Positions 8,750 through 20,412 of a DNA stretch of 64,000 nt are shown here, in pieces (the stretch's first letter is position 1; every line of letters starts with the position of its first letter). The translations under genes and the position numbers were made by a program. Source of the stretch: Lutibaculum baratangense AMV1. GTDB lineage: Bacteria; Pseudomonadota; Alphaproteobacteria; Rhizobiales; Tepidamorphaceae. The stretch spans positions 1 through 64,000 of the forward strand of contig NZ_AWXZ01000019.1 of NCBI RefSeq assembly GCF_000496075.1, read 5' to 3'. Under the pieces are notes generated by a model. That model had not been told where the DNA came from. It searched no databases and saw only the letters and a program-made list of their open reading frames with translations.

Positions 8750-9094
8750 TCATGAGGTGCCGTCCTCCACGAACCGCTTCAGGCGGTCGAGCGCATCGTC
8801 CCACTGGCCGGAGACGCGGTCGAGATAGGCGCGCGCCGCGATGAGCGGCTCCGCCTGGAAGGCATAGAGGCTCTCCCGGCCCGCGCGCTGGCTCGTGACG
8901 AGGCCGCTCCCCTCGAGCACCCGCAAGTGCTTCGTCACCGCCTGACGGGTCATCGCCGTATCGGCCGACAGGGCCGAGATCGAGCGTGGCTCGCCCTCGC
9001 TCAGCCGGGCGAGGAGGGAGAGCCGCGTGGGGTCGCCGAGCGCGGCGAAGACCGCCGCCGGATCGAACTCGCTATGTGCCGGGAGCCTCGACAT
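8750..9094 (-). CDS. ArsR-family transcriptional regulator
   Basis: A 114-residue winged-helix protein: VFAALGDPTRLSLLARL near residue 15, then the recognition helix region MTRQAVTKHLRVLEGSGLV and the wing RAGRESLYAF. It lacks the ELCVC-type cysteine pair of metal-sensing ArsR proteins. It belongs instead to the kind that sits beside SRPBCC/AHSA1 genes. Its start overlaps the end of the SRPBCC gene by 23 bases, so it is the second gene of a two-gene operon. It probably represses its own operon through the dyads at 9549-9610. Confidence 0.88.
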   Translation of the reverse strand: MSRLPAHSEFDPAAVFAALGDPTRLSLLARLSEGEPRSISALSADTAMTRQAVTKHLRVLEGSGLVTSQRAGRESLYAFQAEPLIAARAYLDRVSGQWDDALDRLKRFVEDGTS

Positions 9095-9545
9095 GTGCCT
9101 TGATGTTCTTCACCTGCTGCTCCCAGCCGCCCTCGTTCATGCGGAAGGCTTCCGGCATCCGATGCTTCGGTAGCCTGTCGAAGCCCGATTCGACCACGGT
9201 CAGCCGCGTCCCCGCCTCCACGGGCTCGAGCCGGAACTCGACCAGTGTCGGCTCCTCCTGCGAATAGTCGACCTGCGGATCCGCAGGATAGGGATGCCAC
9301 CGGAAGGCGAAGTAACCCGGCCGCTCCATCGCCGCGACCGTCACCTCGAACCCGATATGCTCGAAGCCGGGATAGGCCACCTTGCCGCGCGCGACCTCTC
9401 CCGGCACGAACGGCATGTCGAGCGTTACCCTGAACCACTGGCCAAACTCGCGGTGGTCCGTCAGCGCCTGCCACACCCTCTCGACAGGTGCGGCGATCTC
9501 GATCGTCTTCTCGATGCGGTCGGTGGTGTCGATGATCTTTTCCAT
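9072..9545 (-). CDS. SRPBCC (AHSA1-like) domain protein
   Basis: A 157-residue single-domain protein of the START/Bet v 1-like fold. It shows the AHSA1 features KTIEIAAPVERVWQALTD near residue 12, WFRVTLDMPFVPGEVARGK, then a C-terminal MNEGGWEQQVKNIKAHVE helix. Such proteins bind hydrophobic ligands; the ligand here is unknown. The ATG before EKIIDTTD has GGAGG nine bases upstream; that ribosome site is the centre of a dyad. Pairing with ArsR is common for this family. Confidence 0.88.
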   Translation of the reverse strand: MEKIIDTTDRIEKTIEIAAPVERVWQALTDHREFGQWFRVTLDMPFVPGEVARGKVAYPGFEHIGFEVTVAAMERPGYFAFRWHPYPADPQVDYSQEEPTLVEFRLEPVEAGTRLTVVESGFDRLPKHRMPEAFRMNEGGWEQQVKNIKAHVEAPGT

Positions 9546-9548
9546 AAG

Positions 9549-9564
9549 CGCAACCTCCAGGTTG
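9549..9564. promoter_or_regulatory. Operator-like dyad O2 over the ribosome binding site
   Basis: GCAACCT-CC-AGGTTGC is a perfect inverted repeat with a two-base centre. It covers the GGAGG ribosome site of the SRPBCC gene. A second copy of the same half-sites lies about 46 bp upstream. Confidence 0.6.
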
Positions 9565-9594
9565 CACAATGAGTGACACACTCCGGACCCATGC

Positions 9595-9610
9595 GCAACC
9601 TTTGGGTTGC
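9595..9610. promoter_or_regulatory. Operator-like dyad O1
   Basis: GCAACC-TTTG-GGTTGC repeats the half-sites of O2 with a four-base centre, just after the polA stop and upstream of the SRPBCC-ArsR operon. It lacks a T tract, so it is unlikely to be the polA terminator. Confidence 0.55.
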
Positions 9611-9623
9611 CCTACCCGCTCCG

Positions 9624-12563
9624 TCAGTGCGCCTCGTCCCAGTTGTCGGCGGCCCGCGCGTCGACCTGCAGCGGCACCTTCAGCTGGACGGCCGGCAGGG
9701 CTGCCTCCTCCATCACCTTGCGGATGAGCGGGATCGTGTCGGCGACCGCATCCTCCGGCACTTCGAAGATCAGTTCGTCATGCACCTGCAGGAGCATGCG
9801 CGCGGGCGAGCCGGCCACGTGCAGCGCCTCCTCCATGCGGATCATGGCGCGGCGGATGATGTCGGCCGCGGAGCCCTGGATCGGCGCGTTGATCGCCGCG
9901 CGCTCGAGGAAGGCGCGCTCGGCGGCGGAGCCCGTGTTGATGTTCGGGAAATGCGCCTTGCGGCCGAAGAGCGTCGTCACGTAGCCGTTCGCCTTCGCGA
10001 AGGCCTTGGTGGAGTCCATGTAGTCGCGGATGCCGGGGAAGCGCTCGAAGTAGCGCCTGATGTAATCGCCCGCCTCGCCGCGCGGGATGCCGAGCTGGTT
10101 CGCGAGACCGAAGGCCGAGATGCCGTAGATGATGCCGAAATTGATCGCCTTCGCGCGCCGCCGGACGGACGGGTCCATGCCCTCGATCGGCACGGAGAAC
10201 ATCTCCGACGCCGTCATGGCGTGGATGTCGAGCCCCTCCTCGAACGCCGTCACGAGCTGCGGGATCTCGGCCATGTGGGCGAGGATGCGGAGCTCGATCT
10301 GGCTGTAGTCGGCGGAGACGAGCTTCATGCCCTTCGGCGCGACGAAGGCCTTGCGGATCTTCCGCCCCTCCTCCGTGCGAACGGGGATGTTCTGCAGGTT
10401 CGGCTCCGACGACGACAGGCGGCCCGTCGTGGTCGAGGCCATCGAGTAGCAGGTGTGGACGCGGCCCGTGTCCCTGTTGATGTAGCCCGGCAGCGCGTCG
10501 GTGTAGGTGGACTTCAGCTTCGTGATCTGCCGCCATTCGAGGACCTTGGCCGGGAGGGCATGGCCCTCGGCGGCGAGATCCTCCAGAACGCTCGCCCCCG
10601 TCGTCCAGGCGCCGGTCTTCGTCTTGCGCGCGCCGGGCAGCCCCATCTTGCCGAACAGGATCTCGGCGAGCTGCTTCGGCGAGCCGATGGTGAAGCGCTC
10701 TCCCGCGAGCTCGTAGATCTCGTCCTCGACGCGGGCGGCCGACTGGGCGAGATCGGACGACAGGCGGGCGAGCATCGCCCGGTCGACCTCGACGCCCTCC
10801 TGCTCCATCCGGGCGAGCACGGTGACGAGGGGGCGCTCGAGCGTCTCGTAGACGGTCACGACCTTCCCGTCGACGAGGCGCGGCTTCAGCACCGTCCAGA
10901 GCCTGAGCGTCACGTCGGCGTCCTCGGCGGCGTATTCGGTCGCCCGCGCGACATCCACGAGATCGAAGGTCACCTGGCTCTTTCCGGAGCCGGCGACGTC
11001 CTTGTAGGCGATGGGCGTGTGGCCGAGATAGCGTTTCGACAGTTCGTCCATGCCGTGCGCACGCCGCCCCGCCTCGAAAGCGTAGGAGATCAGCATCGTG
11101 TCGTCGAACGGTGCGATGTCGATCCCGCATCGCTTCAGCAGCAGCCAGTCGTACTTCATGTTCTGGGCGATCTTGAGCGTGCCCGGATCCTCGAGCAGGA
11201 CCTTGAGCCGCTGCAGCGCCTCCGCCATGGGGACCTGCTGCAGGTCTGCGCCGTCGCCCTCGAAGAGGCCGTCGGCCTTCCGGTGGGCGAGCGGCACGTA
11301 GCAGGCGCGGCCCGGCGCGGTCGCGAGCGAGACGCCGACGAGTTCCGCCTCCATCGGGAAGAGCGAGGTCGCCTCGGTGTCGACGGCGACGTGCCCCTGC
11401 GCCAGTGCCTCGGCGATCCAGGTGTCGAGACGGTCAAGGGTCGTGACGGTCTCGTAGCTTGCATGGTCGAAGGGCAGATCCTTCACGGCGGCCTCGGCGG
11501 CGAAGACCGCCGCGCAGACGCCGTCCGCCGCGGCCGTGCTGCGCTGCTCCGGCGCCGGCTCGCCCTTGCCCTCGGGGGCGGCCTCGGCCGGCGGAGCCTC
11601 GGGCTTCGCCCCCTCCCAATGCGCGATCGACACCTCGCCGGGCTCGATCTCGTCCGGGTCGACGCCCGTTGCCGCGCCGACGCGGCGGGTGATGGTCGTG
11701 AACTCCATCGCCTTGAGGAAGGCGAGCAGCCGGCGCGGGTCCGGCTCCTGCACGCCGAGCTCGTCGAGTGGCACGTCGAGCGGCATGTGGCAGTCGAGCT
11801 CGACGAGCTTGCGGGAGAGGCGGGCCATCTCGGCGTGCTCGATCAGGTTCTGCCTGCGCTTCGGCTGCTTGATCTCCTCCGCACGCGCGAGCAGCGACTC
11901 GAGGTCGCCATATTCGAGGATCAGCTGGGCCGCCGTCTTCACGCCGATGCCGGGCACGCCGGGCACGTTGTCGATCGAATCGCCGGCCAGGGCCTGGACG
12001 TCGCGCACGAGGCGCGGCTCGACGCCGAACTTCTCGACGACCTCGGCCACGCCGATGCGCTTGTCCTTCATCTGGTCGTACATCTCGATGCCGTCGCCGA
12101 CGAGCTGCATCAGGTCCTTGTCGGACGAGACGATCGTGACGGTCGCGCCGGCCTCCCGCGCCTCGCAGGCGTAGGTCGCGATCAGGTCGTCGGCCTCGTA
12201 GCCCTTCTGCTCGATGCAGTGGACGTTGAAAGCGCGCGTCGCGTCGCGGATGATCTGGAACTGCGGCCTCAGATCCTCCGGCGGCTCCGGGCGATGGGCC
12301 TTGTAGTCGGAGTAGATCTCGTTGCGGAACGAGTGCGCCGAATGGTCGAAGATGACGGCGAGATGGGTCGGCGTCTCGCCGTCGGCCTCGCGCAGGAGCT
12401 TCCACAGCATGTTGCAGAAGCCGTGGACGGCGCCCACCGGCAGGCCGTCGGACTTCCGCGTCAGCGGCGGCAGCGCGTGATAGGCGCGGAAGATGTATGC
12501 GGAGCCGTCGACGAGGTAGAGATGGTCGCCGGCGGTGACGGGGCGCTTCTGGTGCTCGGGCAT
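9624..12563 (-). CDS. polA: DNA polymerase I
   Basis: The 979-residue enzyme fills gaps in repair and Okazaki-fragment maturation. The N-terminal 5'-3' nuclease spans about residues 1-300 (LYLVDGSAYIFRAYHALP; GDSIDNVPGVPGIGVKTA). The 3'-5' proofreading domain begins near residue 390 and keeps DTEATSL, NMKYDWLLLK and the YAAEDAD element, so proofreading should be active. Polymerase motif A (DYSQIELRILAH) lies near 753, motif B (RRAKAINFGIIYG) near 803 and motif C (VHDELIF) near 928. A Glu/Ala/Pro-rich linker of about 50 residues joins nuclease and exonuclease domains. Divergent from the FkbM gene. Confidence 0.97.
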   Translation of the reverse strand: MPEHQKRPVTAGDHLYLVDGSAYIFRAYHALPPLTRKSDGLPVGAVHGFCNMLWKLLREADGETPTHLAVIFDHSAHSFRNEIYSDYKAHRPEPPEDLRPQFQIIRDATRAFNVHCIEQKGYEADDLIATYACEAREAGATVTIVSSDKDLMQLVGDGIEMYDQMKDKRIGVAEVVEKFGVEPRLVRDVQALAGDSIDNVPGVPGIGVKTAAQLILEYGDLESLLARAEEIKQPKRRQNLIEHAEMARLSRKLVELDCHMPLDVPLDELGVQEPDPRRLLAFLKAMEFTTITRRVGAATGVDPDEIEPGEVSIAHWEGAKPEAPPAEAAPEGKGEPAPEQRSTAAADGVCAAVFAAEAAVKDLPFDHASYETVTTLDRLDTWIAEALAQGHVAVDTEATSLFPMEAELVGVSLATAPGRACYVPLAHRKADGLFEGDGADLQQVPMAEALQRLKVLLEDPGTLKIAQNMKYDWLLLKRCGIDIAPFDDTMLISYAFEAGRRAHGMDELSKRYLGHTPIAYKDVAGSGKSQVTFDLVDVARATEYAAEDADVTLRLWTVLKPRLVDGKVVTVYETLERPLVTVLARMEQEGVEVDRAMLARLSSDLAQSAARVEDEIYELAGERFTIGSPKQLAEILFGKMGLPGARKTKTGAWTTGASVLEDLAAEGHALPAKVLEWRQITKLKSTYTDALPGYINRDTGRVHTCYSMASTTTGRLSSSEPNLQNIPVRTEEGRKIRKAFVAPKGMKLVSADYSQIELRILAHMAEIPQLVTAFEEGLDIHAMTASEMFSVPIEGMDPSVRRRAKAINFGIIYGISAFGLANQLGIPRGEAGDYIRRYFERFPGIRDYMDSTKAFAKANGYVTTLFGRKAHFPNINTGSAAERAFLERAAINAPIQGSAADIIRRAMIRMEEALHVAGSPARMLLQVHDELIFEVPEDAVADTIPLIRKVMEEAALPAVQLKVPLQVDARAADNWDEAH

Positions 12564-12679
12564 GGGGCGGAATATGCCCTCTGCGGTCGCTCATTGCGAG
12601 TGTCGAAAAGCCGTCCCTTCCGTCTGTGGAGCCTCGAGGGTGTCTGGTATTGGAAGGTGACCGCCCTGAAGAGGAACAG

Positions 12680-13552
12680 ATGCGCAGCCAACTCGTCCGA
12701 CACCTGAGGATCCTGACGTCGTTGTCTCGCCGGGCCTCTCCCGCGGCGATCGCGCGGGCCTCGTGGGCCGAACTTCCCTTACAGCCTGCCGCCAGCAGGG
12801 GCGGGAAGAGCGCGACGATCCGCCTGCACGCCCTGCCCCACCCCATCCACTACCGGCCCGGGACGAGCGACGTCAGCATCCTGAACCAGGTCTTCGGCAG
12901 GCGGGAATACGAAATCAGGTGGCGGGAATATGCCCGGCGGCTCGACGCACACTACCGCGCGCTCGTGGATCAGGGGAAGGAGCCGGTGATCGTCGATGCC
13001 GGCGCCAATATCGGGCTCGCGAGCATCTGGTTCGCGAGGCACTTCCCGAGGGCGCGGATCTATGCAGTCGAGCCCGAGCCCGCGAACTTCGCGATCCTCC
13101 AGAGGAACGCGGCGCCGTACGAAGAGATCATACCGGTGCACGCGGCGATCTCCGACCGCAACGTCGCCGTCTCGCTTTCCAATCCCGGCGGGCAGCCCTG
13201 GGGCTGGGAGACGAGCGAGAGCGACGACGGCGAGGTCGCGGCCGTCACCGTGCCCGAGCTCCTCGCCCGGCGGCCGCACCAGGCGCCGCTGATCGTGAAG
13301 CTCGACATCGAAGGGTTCGAGGTCGAGCTTTTCCGGTCGAACACGGGTTGGGCCGACGATGTCCCCGCGATCATCTGGGAGGACCACGACGCCGGTTTTC
13401 ACTGGCGCGGCACCGCCCATGCGATCCTCAGTGTGCTGACCCGTGTCCCGAGGGACTATGTGAGGCGCGGCGAGAACACCTTCGCATTCTCGCACGCCTT
13501 GCTCGCTCTCGCGGGAGCGAACAAGGCGGATTCCGCCGGCAGCGGGTCCTGA
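12680..13552 (+). CDS. FkbM-family SAM-dependent methyltransferase
   Basis: The 290-residue protein carries the FkbM signature: VDAGANIGLASIWFA near residue 108, the acidic IYAVEPEPANFAIL strand, and LIVKLDIEGFEVELF near 215. Members O-methylate sugars or polyketides; the acceptor here is unknown. The neighbouring acyltransferase suggests modification of a surface glycan, which is inference. The ATG before RSQLVRHL has GAGG six bases upstream; an in-frame ATG 18 codons earlier has no such support. Convergent with the acyltransferase, 7 bp between stops. Confidence 0.85.
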   Translation: MRSQLVRHLRILTSLSRRASPAAIARASWAELPLQPAASRGGKSATIRLHALPHPIHYRPGTSDVSILNQVFGRREYEIRWREYARRLDAHYRALVDQGKEPVIVDAGANIGLASIWFARHFPRARIYAVEPEPANFAILQRNAAPYEEIIPVHAAISDRNVAVSLSNPGGQPWGWETSESDDGEVAAVTVPELLARRPHQAPLIVKLDIEGFEVELFRSNTGWADDVPAIIWEDHDAGFHWRGTAHAILSVLTRVPRDYVRRGENTFAFSHALLALAGANKADSAGSGS

Positions 13553-13559
13553 GCCTCCC

Positions 13560-14594
13560 TCACTCCGCCGGCACGAGCTTCGGCTCGCGCCGGTCGATCC
13601 GCGTCCAGGCAGGACGGCGGAAGAGGAAGGCGAGCGGCGTCGGCCTGACGATCGCCGCCAGGACGAGCGGCCCCACGACGCCCGCCGCCGTCACGATCAG
13701 CGACACGGTGCCGAGGTCGGGGATGATGCCGGTCTTCAGGAGCACGACGCGGCTTCCCGCCATGAAGACGAAGAAGGCGAGGTAGATGACGATCGAGCGC
13801 TCGCCGCAGTAGCGCAGCGGTTCGGCCGCCGCCGTCCCGACGAGCAGAACGGAGAAGGTGACGACGGCGATCGCTCCGACTGTGCCCAGCGCCAGGCCGA
13901 CGAACGGCATGTCTGCGACGCCCTGCGCGACGAGCGTGCCATTCACGACGCCCCAGACGCCGAGATAGGCGAGTCCCAGGGCGGGCCGCCCGGCGATCCG
14001 GCTCGCGAAGGCGAAGATGTGGGGGGCGAGCGCGTAGCCGGCATAGAAGTAGACGTAGCGTGCCGCGAACTCGTCGATGACGACGGAGCCGGTGTGGATC
14101 GGCGCGATCTCCAGCGCCGCCGCCACCGCCAGCACGGCGACGACCGGAACCCGGCGCAGGAGCTTCGTCACCACGAAGAAGATCGGCAGGAGGTAGATGA
14201 ACCAGAGCGTGCCGAAAGGCTCGACATACGCGAGCAGATATTCGCGGACGACACCCTCCGCACCCGATTCCGCAAGGATCGGCGGGCTCTTCATCGCGAA
14301 CTGGATCGTCACCCACAGCACGTAGAAGTAGGCGAAGTGGACGACCTTCGCGTCGAGGTACTCGCGCCACGGCCGGTCGATGCGCAGGGCGAGGAACAGG
14401 CCCGCGACGAGGAAGAAGTCCGGCATCCGGAACGGCTTGGCGAACTCCACGACGTGGTGGAGCCATCCGGTGGCCCCGGCCGCGGCCTCGACGCCGAGGG
14501 TGGAGTGCATCATGACGACCATCACGATGCAGAAGCCCTTCGCAACGTCCACCCAGTCGACCCGCCGCGGGACAGATGGATGAGAAGCGGTCAT
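13560..14594 (-). CDS. Acyltransferase 3 family membrane protein
   Basis: A 344-residue polytopic protein with about ten hydrophobic helices. Near the N-terminus it has RVDWVDVAKGFCIVMVVMMHS, the conserved first helix with His of the OafA/acyltransferase-3 family, then FRMPDFFLVAGLF and, later, FGTLWFIYLLPIFF. These enzymes transfer acyl groups to sugars of surface polysaccharides, lipids or periplasmic glucans. The start before TASHPSVP matches the family. The acceptor is not predictable from context. Confidence 0.85.
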   Translation of the reverse strand: MTASHPSVPRRVDWVDVAKGFCIVMVVMMHSTLGVEAAAGATGWLHHVVEFAKPFRMPDFFLVAGLFLALRIDRPWREYLDAKVVHFAYFYVLWVTIQFAMKSPPILAESGAEGVVREYLLAYVEPFGTLWFIYLLPIFFVVTKLLRRVPVVAVLAVAAALEIAPIHTGSVVIDEFAARYVYFYAGYALAPHIFAFASRIAGRPALGLAYLGVWGVVNGTLVAQGVADMPFVGLALGTVGAIAVVTFSVLLVGTAAAEPLRYCGERSIVIYLAFFVFMAGSRVVLLKTGIIPDLGTVSLIVTAAGVVGPLVLAAIVRPTPLAFLFRRPAWTRIDRREPKLVPAE

Positions 14595-14849
14595 CTGCGA
14601 TGTTCCTTCCTGGCACGCCGCGCGGGGAGATGCGCGGCCTCGGCTTCCGGCCTGCACATGGCGTGCCAGCCGATCCTTGTCCGGGAGAGGCTAAGACAGG
14701 GATAAGGCGACGCGCGGAAAGTGCGCACTTCCGCAGGTGCGGCAGACCTGGAGCAGCGCGCGGCGCTGGGGGCCGCGGCTTCCCCTTCGGAAGGTGTGGG
14801 ATCGGGGACACGGTGCCGCGAAAGCGGCGACTCCAGCGCCTCCCGCCGT

Positions 14850-14874
14850 GGAACCGCCGCGAATCTTACATGTT
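14850..14874 (+). promoter_or_regulatory. Possible general-stress (EcfG-type) promoter
   Basis: GGAAC at 14850-14854 and TGTT at 14871-14874 are 16 bp apart. The alphaproteobacterial general-stress consensus is GGAAC-N16/17-CGTT, so one base differs. It precedes the 57-codon membrane protein gene by about 60 bp. The rest of the 340-bp intergenic stretch from 14595 shows no gene or RNA that I can recognise. Confidence 0.5.
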
Positions 14875-14935
14875 CTTAACCCGACCGCGCTGACATGCGC
14901 ACGATCCACACCCAAGCTCGTTCAAGGGGGCTGAA

Positions 14936-15109
14936 ATGACGACGCCGGCCGAGGCCGCCGACGACAACCACGGACGCGTGGCCAAAATCGTCTCGATCGC
15001 TCTTGTCTCTCTCTACGCTCTCGTTGCGCTCGGTTGGGCCGCGACGGCACCTGAAGCGGAAGCCATCACCCCGCCCACCGGCGTGCAGGTCGAATCCACG
15101 GCGCGCTGA
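14936..15109 (+). CDS. Small single-helix membrane protein
   Basis: A 57-residue product with an acidic/polar N-terminus (TTPAEAADDNHGR), one hydrophobic helix at about residues 17-36 and a short C-terminal tail. AAGGGGG lies six bases before the ATG. No family recognised. The stress-type promoter upstream suggests a stress-induced envelope protein; a second such site overlaps its stop codon. Confidence 0.6.
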   Translation: MTTPAEAADDNHGRVAKIVSIALVSLYALVALGWAATAPEAEAITPPTGVQVESTAR

Positions 15110-15132
15110 ACCCTTCATCCTGTCGTAACGTT
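15107..15132 (+). promoter_or_regulatory. Possible general-stress (EcfG-type) promoter
   Basis: TGAAC at 15107-15111 and CGTT at 15129-15132 are 17 bp apart, one mismatch from GGAAC-N16/17-CGTT. The site overlaps the stop codon of the small membrane protein gene and precedes the next gene by 33 bp. Confidence 0.4.
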
Positions 15133-15165
15133 ACCTCCGCAAGCATTGTCTTTAGGAGGTATCCG

Positions 15166-15672
15166 ATGCGCCGACCAATCGTGGCAGCCCTGGTTGCCGC
15201 CTCGCTTTCCGGCGCGGCCTATGCCGCGCCGGAAGCCTTCCTCAGCCGGTTCGACGGCCAGTGGGCCGGCTCCGGCACCGTCCAGCGAAATGCCAAAGAC
15301 AACCATCACCGGGTGTCGTGCACGGCGAACGGCCAGTCCGGCGCGACGAGAGTGTCGATCGACGGCACCTGCCGCGCCGCCATCATCTTCAGCCGGAAGA
15401 TCGGGGCGGACCTGACCCTCGACCCGGCGACGGGGACCTACACCGGCACCTATATCGGCTCGAAGATCGGCCCGGCCCGGCTCGCAGGGAAGAGGCAGGG
15501 GGATGCGATCCACCTCGTGATCACCTGGCCCCAGGACGTCAACGGCGACCGCGAATCCCAGATGACGATCACGAATGCCGGCGACGGCAGCTTCGCCGTC
15601 CGCATCGACGACGAGGTGGAGCCGGGCGGCCCCGTCACGACGACGACCGACATCAGCTTCGCGCAGCGCTGA
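15166..15672 (+). CDS. Secreted protein of unknown function
   Basis: A 168-residue protein with a Sec signal peptide of about 20 residues (hydrophobic Ala/Leu core, cleavage after AYA). The mature part alternates short polar strands: WAGSGTVQRNAKDNHHRVSCT, then TYTGTYIGSKIGPA, then a Thr-rich end. This looks like a small beta-barrel, perhaps calycin-like. Two Cys near residues 52 and 69 could form a disulfide. AGGAGG lies eight bases before the ATG. Similar proteins are common in Rhizobiales; their function is not known to me. Confidence 0.75.
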   Translation: MRRPIVAALVAASLSGAAYAAPEAFLSRFDGQWAGSGTVQRNAKDNHHRVSCTANGQSGATRVSIDGTCRAAIIFSRKIGADLTLDPATGTYTGTYIGSKIGPARLAGKRQGDAIHLVITWPQDVNGDRESQMTITNAGDGSFAVRIDDEVEPGGPVTTTTDISFAQR

Positions 15673-15678
15673 ACGAAA

Positions 15679-15708
15679 GGCGGCCCGGAACGCATCCGGG
15701 CCGCCTTC
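15679..15708. terminator. Bidirectional terminator
   Basis: A 10-bp perfect stem (GGCGGCCCGG / CCGGGCCGCC) with a seven-base loop lies between the secreted-protein gene and the convergent ahcY. Short T runs follow on both strands (TT on plus, TTT on minus). Confidence 0.75.
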
Positions 15709-15756
15709 ATGCCTCGGCAGGGCCCGGCTCGCGCCACGACCCTCGGGCCCTCCCGC

Positions 15757-17175
<1,419 letters not shown>

Positions 17176-17274
17176 GTGAATTTCCTTCTCGTTGCCTCCA
17201 ACCGCCCCCGGCAGCCGGTGCGCGCGCAATAGGCGCGGCGACAGCGTCCGGAGAAAGATTGGACAAATGCGTGG

Positions 17275-17304
17275 GGCCGGCCGGGCGCGCGGGCCCGGCC
17301 GGCC
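17275..17304 (-). other. Strong intergenic hairpin between metK and ahcY
   Basis: A perfect 12-bp GC stem (GGCCGGCCGGGC / GCCCGGCCGGCC) with a six-base loop. No T tract follows on either strand, so it is not a standard terminator. It may set the metK-ahcY mRNA ratio by processing or attenuation; that is inference. I see no known SAM or SAH riboswitch in the 147-bp gap. Confidence 0.6.
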
Positions 17305-17322
17305 GCCTCGTCGGCGTGGTCG

Positions 17323-18513
17323 TCAGGCCGCCCGGGTGGCGCGGCCGCCGAAGGCGCGGGCGAGTTCGTCGGCGATGTCGGTCTTCTCCCAGGAGAAGCC
17401 GCCATCCGCCTCCGCCGTGCGGCCGAAATGGCCGTAGGCCGCCGTCCGTGCATAGATCGGGCGGTCGAGCTGCAGGTGATTGCGGATGCCGCGCGGCGTC
17501 AGCTTCACGAGCTCGCGCAGCTTCTTGGAGATCTCGTCGTCCGCGACCTTGCCGGTGCCGTAGGTGTCGACATAGACCGCCACCGGCTCGGCGACGCCGA
17601 TCGCGTAGGCGAGCTGGATGAGGCACTTGTCGGCGAGGCCGGCGGCGACGACGTTCTTCGCGAGGTAGCGCGAGATGTAGGCGGCCGAGCGGTCGACCTT
17701 GGAGGGATCCTTGCCCGAGAAGGCACCGCCGCCATGGGGCGCGGCGCCGCCATAGGTGTCGACGATGATCTTCCGCCCGGTCAGGCCGCAGTCGCTGTCG
17801 GGGCCGCCGATGACGAAGCGGCCGGTCGGGTTCACGAGGATGCGCTCCTCGGGGCAGTTCCAGCCGTCGGGAAGACCCTTCTGGATGTAGGGCTTCACCC
17901 GCTCGCGGACCGCGTCCTGGCTCATGTCCTCGGTATGCTGGGTCGAGACGACGACCGTGTCGACCGCGACCGGCTTCCCGTTCTCGTAGCGCAGCGTGAC
18001 CTGGCTCTTGGAGTCGGGGCCGAAGCCCGGCTCGTTGCCCGCGTGACGGGCCTGCGCCATCAGCTGCAGGATGCGGTGCGAGAAGACGATCGGAGCGGGC
18101 ATCAGCTCCTCGGTCTCGTTGCAGGCGTAGCCGAACATGATGCCCTGGTCGCCCGCGCCCTCGTCCTGGTCGGTGCCGCCCTCGTCGACGCCCACCGCGA
18201 TGTCGGCGGACTGCTCGTGCAGCTTCACGATGACCTCGGCGTTCTTCCAGTGGAAGCCGTCCTGCTCGTAGCCGATGTCCTTGACGGCGTTGCGCGCAAG
18301 ACCCTCGACCTCCTTGATCACCGAGGACGGCCCGCGGACTTCGCCGGCGATGCAGATGAAGTTCGTGGTGGTCAGGGTCTCGCAGGCCACCTTCGAATTC
18401 GGGTCGGCCGCGAAATACGCGTCCACCACCTCGTCGGAGATGCGGTCGGAGACCTTGTCGGGGTGCCCTTCGGAGACGGACTCACTGGTGAACAGCCAGC
18501 TTTTATTGGACAT
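17323..18513 (-). CDS. metK: S-adenosylmethionine synthetase
   Basis: Makes SAM from methionine and ATP. The 396-residue protein has [22 protein letters not shown] at the N-terminus, [12 protein letters not shown] near residue 117, [21 protein letters not shown] near 225, and [19 protein letters not shown] after it. Full length, all motifs intact. It lies 104 bp downstream of the fused methyltransferase on the same strand, so supply of methyl donor is probably co-expressed with betaine synthesis. Confidence 0.97.
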   Translation of the reverse strand: MSNKSWLFTSESVSEGHPDKVSDRISDEVVDAYFAADPNSKVACETLTTTNFICIAGEVRGPSSVIKEVEGLARNAVKDIGYEQDGFHWKNAEVIVKLHEQSADIAVGVDEGGTDQDEGAGDQGIMFGYACNETEELMPAPIVFSHRILQLMAQARHAGNEPGFGPDSKSQVTLRYENGKPVAVDTVVVSTQHTEDMSQDAVRERVKPYIQKGLPDGWNCPEERILVNPTGRFVIGGPDSDCGLTGRKIIVDTYGGAAPHGGGAFSGKDPSKVDRSAAYISRYLAKNVVAAGLADKCLIQLAYAIGVAEPVAVYVDTYGTGKVADDEISKKLRELVKLTPRGIRNHLQLDRPIYARTAAYGHFGRTAEADGGFSWEKTDIADELARAFGGRATRAA

Positions 18514-18561
18514 GGTTTATGTTCCTCCGTGAAGGTTCTGGATTGTCGTGAGGGGATATGC

Positions 18562-18583
18562 GCCGCGGCCGGCAGGCCGCGGC
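18562..18583 (-). other. Intergenic hairpin between methyltransferase and metK
   Basis: A perfect 9-bp stem (GCCGCGGCC / GGCCGCGGC) with a GGCA loop and no T tract. Like the metK-ahcY hairpin, it may act in mRNA processing or partial termination. Confidence 0.5.
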
Positions 18584-18617
18584 TGTTGGTCGGAGTGGGA
18601 GGTTCCGGGCTGGCGCG

Positions 18618-20291
<1,674 letters not shown>

Positions 20292-20386
20292 TGGCGTTCT
20301 CCTTTGCTTCGCGGCGAAGACCGGCGCTCCCCTGCCCCCTGCGAGGCAGGCTGGGAAGAGCCCGGTAGCCCCGTAAGTGTTCAGTC

Positions 20387-20412
20387 GCGCCTCCAGCGGT
20401 CCGCGGAGGCGC
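20387..20412 (-). other. Leader hairpin upstream of the betaine methyltransferase
   Basis: GCGCCTCC and GGAGGCGC form an 8-bp stem with a ten-base loop about 100 bp before the start. A smaller stem (CTTCG/CGAAG) lies beside the ribosome site. I could not match the leader to the glycine, SAM or SAH riboswitch consensus. Confidence 0.4.

Noticed and set aside
9573-12707. Very long open frame (1044 codons) opposite polA
   Set aside because: Antisense to a gene with all polymerase motifs; the product is rich in Arg, His, Leu and Asp as expected from GC-rich reverse frames, with no domain.
17176-17322. SAM or SAH riboswitch before ahcY or metK
   Set aside because: Only GC hairpins seen; no match to conserved riboswitch cores that I know.
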